A stretch of DNA of 15,914 bases, taken from the NCBI GenBank assembly GCA_015521385.1, contig WAOH01000113.1:1-15914 (forward strand). Direction: 5' to 3'. The DNA is from Thermoproteota archaeon. GTDB lineage: Archaea > Korarchaeota > Korarchaeia > Korarchaeales > Korarchaeaceae. Of this stretch, positions 14,416 to 15,914 are shown piece after piece. How positions within the stretch are numbered: position 1 is the stretch's first letter; each line of letters starts with the position of its first letter. Under the pieces are notes generated by a model, which ran no database searches, was not told the origin of the DNA, and saw only the letters and a list, made by a program, of their open reading frames with translations. Made by a program: the position numbers and the translations under genes.

Positions 14416-14424
14416 GGATTTTTT
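14416..14424 (+). terminator. T6 tract after the aldehyde oxidoreductase gene
   Basis: A six-T run ends about 28 bp after the stop codon, preceded by a GC-rich stretch with a weak CCGG/CCGG pairing; a second T5 follows at 14458-14462. It lies in the 130-bp gap before the ABC transporter promoter. Confidence 0.45.
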
Positions 14425-14497
14425 GCATCAGCACGGCCCGAACTTATCTGTTAATTCTTTTTCCTGAAGGTATGGGGCCTCAGACATCCGAAAAATC

Positions 14498-14507
14498 AAA
14501 ATATAAG
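14498..14507 (+). promoter_or_regulatory. TATA box of the ABC transporter operon
   Basis: AAAATATAAG is centred 25 bp upstream of ATG 14527. It is one of the clearest boxes in the window and starts a transcript separate from the aldehyde oxidoreductase gene. Confidence 0.6.
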
Positions 14508-14526
14508 CCCCTGATGGGACTCGGAG

Positions 14527-15636
14527 ATGGAGATGATGGAGAAGGCTGAGTATATCACCTCCGAAGTCGAGGATATGGTCGTTCTCCGTAACATCGTTAA
14601 GCGATTCGGGAAGGTTGTGGCATCGGATCACGTCAACATAGAGATAAAGAGGAACGAATTCTTCTCTTTGCTGGGTCCTAGCGGCTCGGGAAAGACCACC
14701 CTCCTCAGGATCATTGCCGGCCTCGAGAAGCCCGATGAGGGGGTCGTCATCCTCGAGGGGAAGGACGTCACTAACCTCCCGCCGTACAAGAGGAACATAG
14801 GGATGGTCTTCCAGCACCTGGCCCTCTTCCCCCACATGACCGTGTTCGAGAACATAGCCTACGGCCTCAGGCTGAGAAAGTTCCCTGAGGACGAGATAAA
14901 GAAGAGGGTTTACGACGCCCTCGAGCTCGTCAAGATGCCTCCCGAGACCTTCGCGGAGAGGAAGCCGAGCCAGCTCTCAGGTGGTCAGCAGCAGAGGGTC
15001 GCCATTGCTAGGGCCTTGGTGACACAACCAGCTGTTCTGCTTTTAGACGAGCCGCTTGGGGCTCTCGATTTGAAGATAAGGCAGCACATGATGCTCGAGC
15101 TCAAGAGGATCCAGAGGACCGTGGGAACCACGTTCGTCTACGTCACCCACGATCAGGGAGAGGCCCTCGTCATGTCGGACAGGATAGCGGTTATCCACGA
15201 GGGGAGGGTGGAGCAGGTCGGCACCCCCTACGAGGTCTACGAGAAGCCCAGAACGAAGTTCGTCGCCAACTTCATCGGGGAGGCCAACTTCTTCGAGGGG
15301 GTCCTGAGGGATGGTACCGTCGAGACGAGCTTCGGGCCGGTCAGGGTGGTCTCGGACATCCCCAGCGGTAAGAAGGTGGTGGTGAGCCTCCGACCCGAGA
15401 GGATAAGGGTTGGCAAGACGGCCGAGGGCGCTGAGAACAGGTTCGATGGAAAGATAAGGGAGATAGTGTACAAGGGAGATGTCCTCATAGTGATGGTCGC
15501 GCTGGACGACATCGAGGTCAAGGTGAACGTCCCGGCCACCCATCCGGAGGCGAGGAAGCTCAGGGAAGGCGAGATCATCACGATAGGCTGGGACTCCGGT
15601 GACGAGGCTGGGGTCTTCGAGCTGGAGGCCGAGTAG
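14527..15636 (+). CDS. ABC transporter ATP-binding protein, PotA/CysA type
   Basis: Protein of 369 residues. Walker A GPSGSGKTT is at residues 50-58, the Q-loop in VFQHLALFPHMT, the signature LSGGQQQR at 150-157, Walker B LLLDEP at 171-176, the D-loop GALD, and the H-loop VTHDQ. The C-terminal third is a TOBE-type regulatory domain (SLRPERIRV, KVNVPATHPE) of the kind found in importers for polyamines, iron, sulfate, molybdate or sugars. It powers uptake through the permease that follows. ATG 14527 fits the TATA spacing for a leaderless mRNA; ATG 14533 with GGAG six bases upstream is another choice, and Met17 starts the conserved domain. The permease start lies one base past the stop codon. 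The permease type (see next gene) favours a PotA/FbpC-like importer; the ligand is not visible, and no binding-protein gene lies upstream. Confidence 0.92.
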   Translation: MEMMEKAEYITSEVEDMVVLRNIVKRFGKVVASDHVNIEIKRNEFFSLLGPSGSGKTTLLRIIAGLEKPDEGVVILEGKDVTNLPPYKRNIGMVFQHLALFPHMTVFENIAYGLRLRKFPEDEIKKRVYDALELVKMPPETFAERKPSQLSGGQQQRVAIARALVTQPAVLLLDEPLGALDLKIRQHMMLELKRIQRTVGTTFVYVTHDQGEALVMSDRIAVIHEGRVEQVGTPYEVYEKPRTKFVANFIGEANFFEGVLRDGTVETSFGPVRVVSDIPSGKKVVVSLRPERIRVGKTAEGAENRFDGKIREIVYKGDVLIVMVALDDIEVKVNVPATHPEARKLREGEIITIGWDSGDEAGVFELEAE

Positions 15637-15637
15637 C

Positions 15638-15914
15638 ATGTCGTGGATGGAGTCTCTCATAGACTTCGTTAGGAAGTACAAGCTCCTCGTGGCCCTGCTC
15701 GTGCTCGGTCCCCCGCTCATCTACCTGGCCGTCTACTTCTTCGCCCCCTTCATAATCACCATACTCTACAGCTTCGGCTTCATAGGGAGAAGGGGCGTGA
15801 TCACCTGGGAGTTCACCATCAAGTACTACCAGCAGGCCATGAGATGGGTTTACCTGAAGGTCTTCTACAACTCGGTGGTCCTAGCGGCGATAACCACCGT
15901 GGGGAGCATACTGA
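15638..15914 (+). CDS. ABC transporter permease, N-terminal part, PotB-like
   Basis: Only the first 92 codons are in the window, and the frame is open to the end. The protein starts MSWMESLIDFVRKYK, then has a long TM helix (LLVALLVLGPPLIYLAVYF), FIITILYSFG, an extracytoplasmic stretch with TWEFTIKYYQQAM, and the beginning of the transport domain YLKVFYNSVVLAAITTVGS, where NS-V--A--TT is the standard opening of binding-protein-dependent permease cores. The layout (N-terminal TM, P-L-Y-F-P motif, then the core) is that of PotB/FbpB-type permeases for polyamines or iron. It begins one base after the ATPase stop with GGAGG about 10 bp upstream, so the two are co-transcribed. Confidence 0.85.
   Translation, partial: MSWMESLIDFVRKYKLLVALLVLGPPLIYLAVYFFAPFIITILYSFGFIGRRGVITWEFTIKYYQQAMRWVYLKVFYNSVVLAAITTVGSIL

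Overview
The window looks like chromosomal DNA of a thermophilic archaeon, probably from the TACK/Thermoproteota side (a korarchaeal-type lineage would fit, but this is inference). The reasons are arginine encoded overwhelmingly by AGG, tight gene packing, a family B DNA polymerase relative of the inactivated archaeal type, a tungsten-type aldehyde ferredoxin oxidoreductase, rubrerythrin, and many genes with a TATA-like box about 22-28 bp before the start codon and no Shine-Dalgarno site (leaderless pattern). I see no tRNA, rRNA, CRISPR array or insertion sequence.

Layout. At the left edge (1-715, +) is the C-terminal part of a B-family DNA polymerase homologue whose motif C has lost its first catalytic Asp. 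It converges, with a 29-bp overlap, on a two-gene minus-strand operon (3205 to 687) of ArsB/NhaD-type ion transporters joined by an ATGA start-stop overlap. Next comes a minus-strand exported phospholipase-D/Nuc-type nuclease (3784-3248), divergent from an SPL-like radical SAM protein (3821-4699, +). A 347-bp AT-richer spacer with TATA-like and palindromic elements leads to a secreted, C-terminally anchored surface protein (5047-6435, +), which overlaps the end of the following gene by 50 bp.

From 6386 to 12500 everything functional is on the minus strand, mostly with its own promoter: M32 carboxypeptidase, an Ig-like/TM/coiled-coil membrane protein, rubrerythrin, an arginine-deiminase-like (guanidino-group-modifying) enzyme and a class III PLP aminotransferase of the glutamate-semialdehyde aminomutase type. 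Between the last two lies a broken plus-strand remnant resembling the C-terminus of ornithine cyclodeaminase, so this spot may once have held a larger arginine/ornithine catabolic cluster.

The right part is on the plus strand. Aldehyde ferredoxin oxidoreductase (12582-14396) is divergent from the aminotransferase across about 80 bp carrying two TATA boxes. It is followed by a PotA/CysA-type ABC ATPase (14527-15636) and the start of its permease (15638 to the window end). The protease, aminotransferase, deiminase and aldehyde oxidoreductase together fit a peptide/amino-acid-fermenting lifestyle, with rubrerythrin giving protection from peroxide; this link is inferred from content, not from operon structure. 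I did not find a clear, coherent new multi-gene system. The most unusual items are the inactivated polymerase, the asymmetric transporter pair, the broken ornithine-cyclodeaminase remnant beside the deiminase, and the two-sided Ig/coiled-coil membrane protein.
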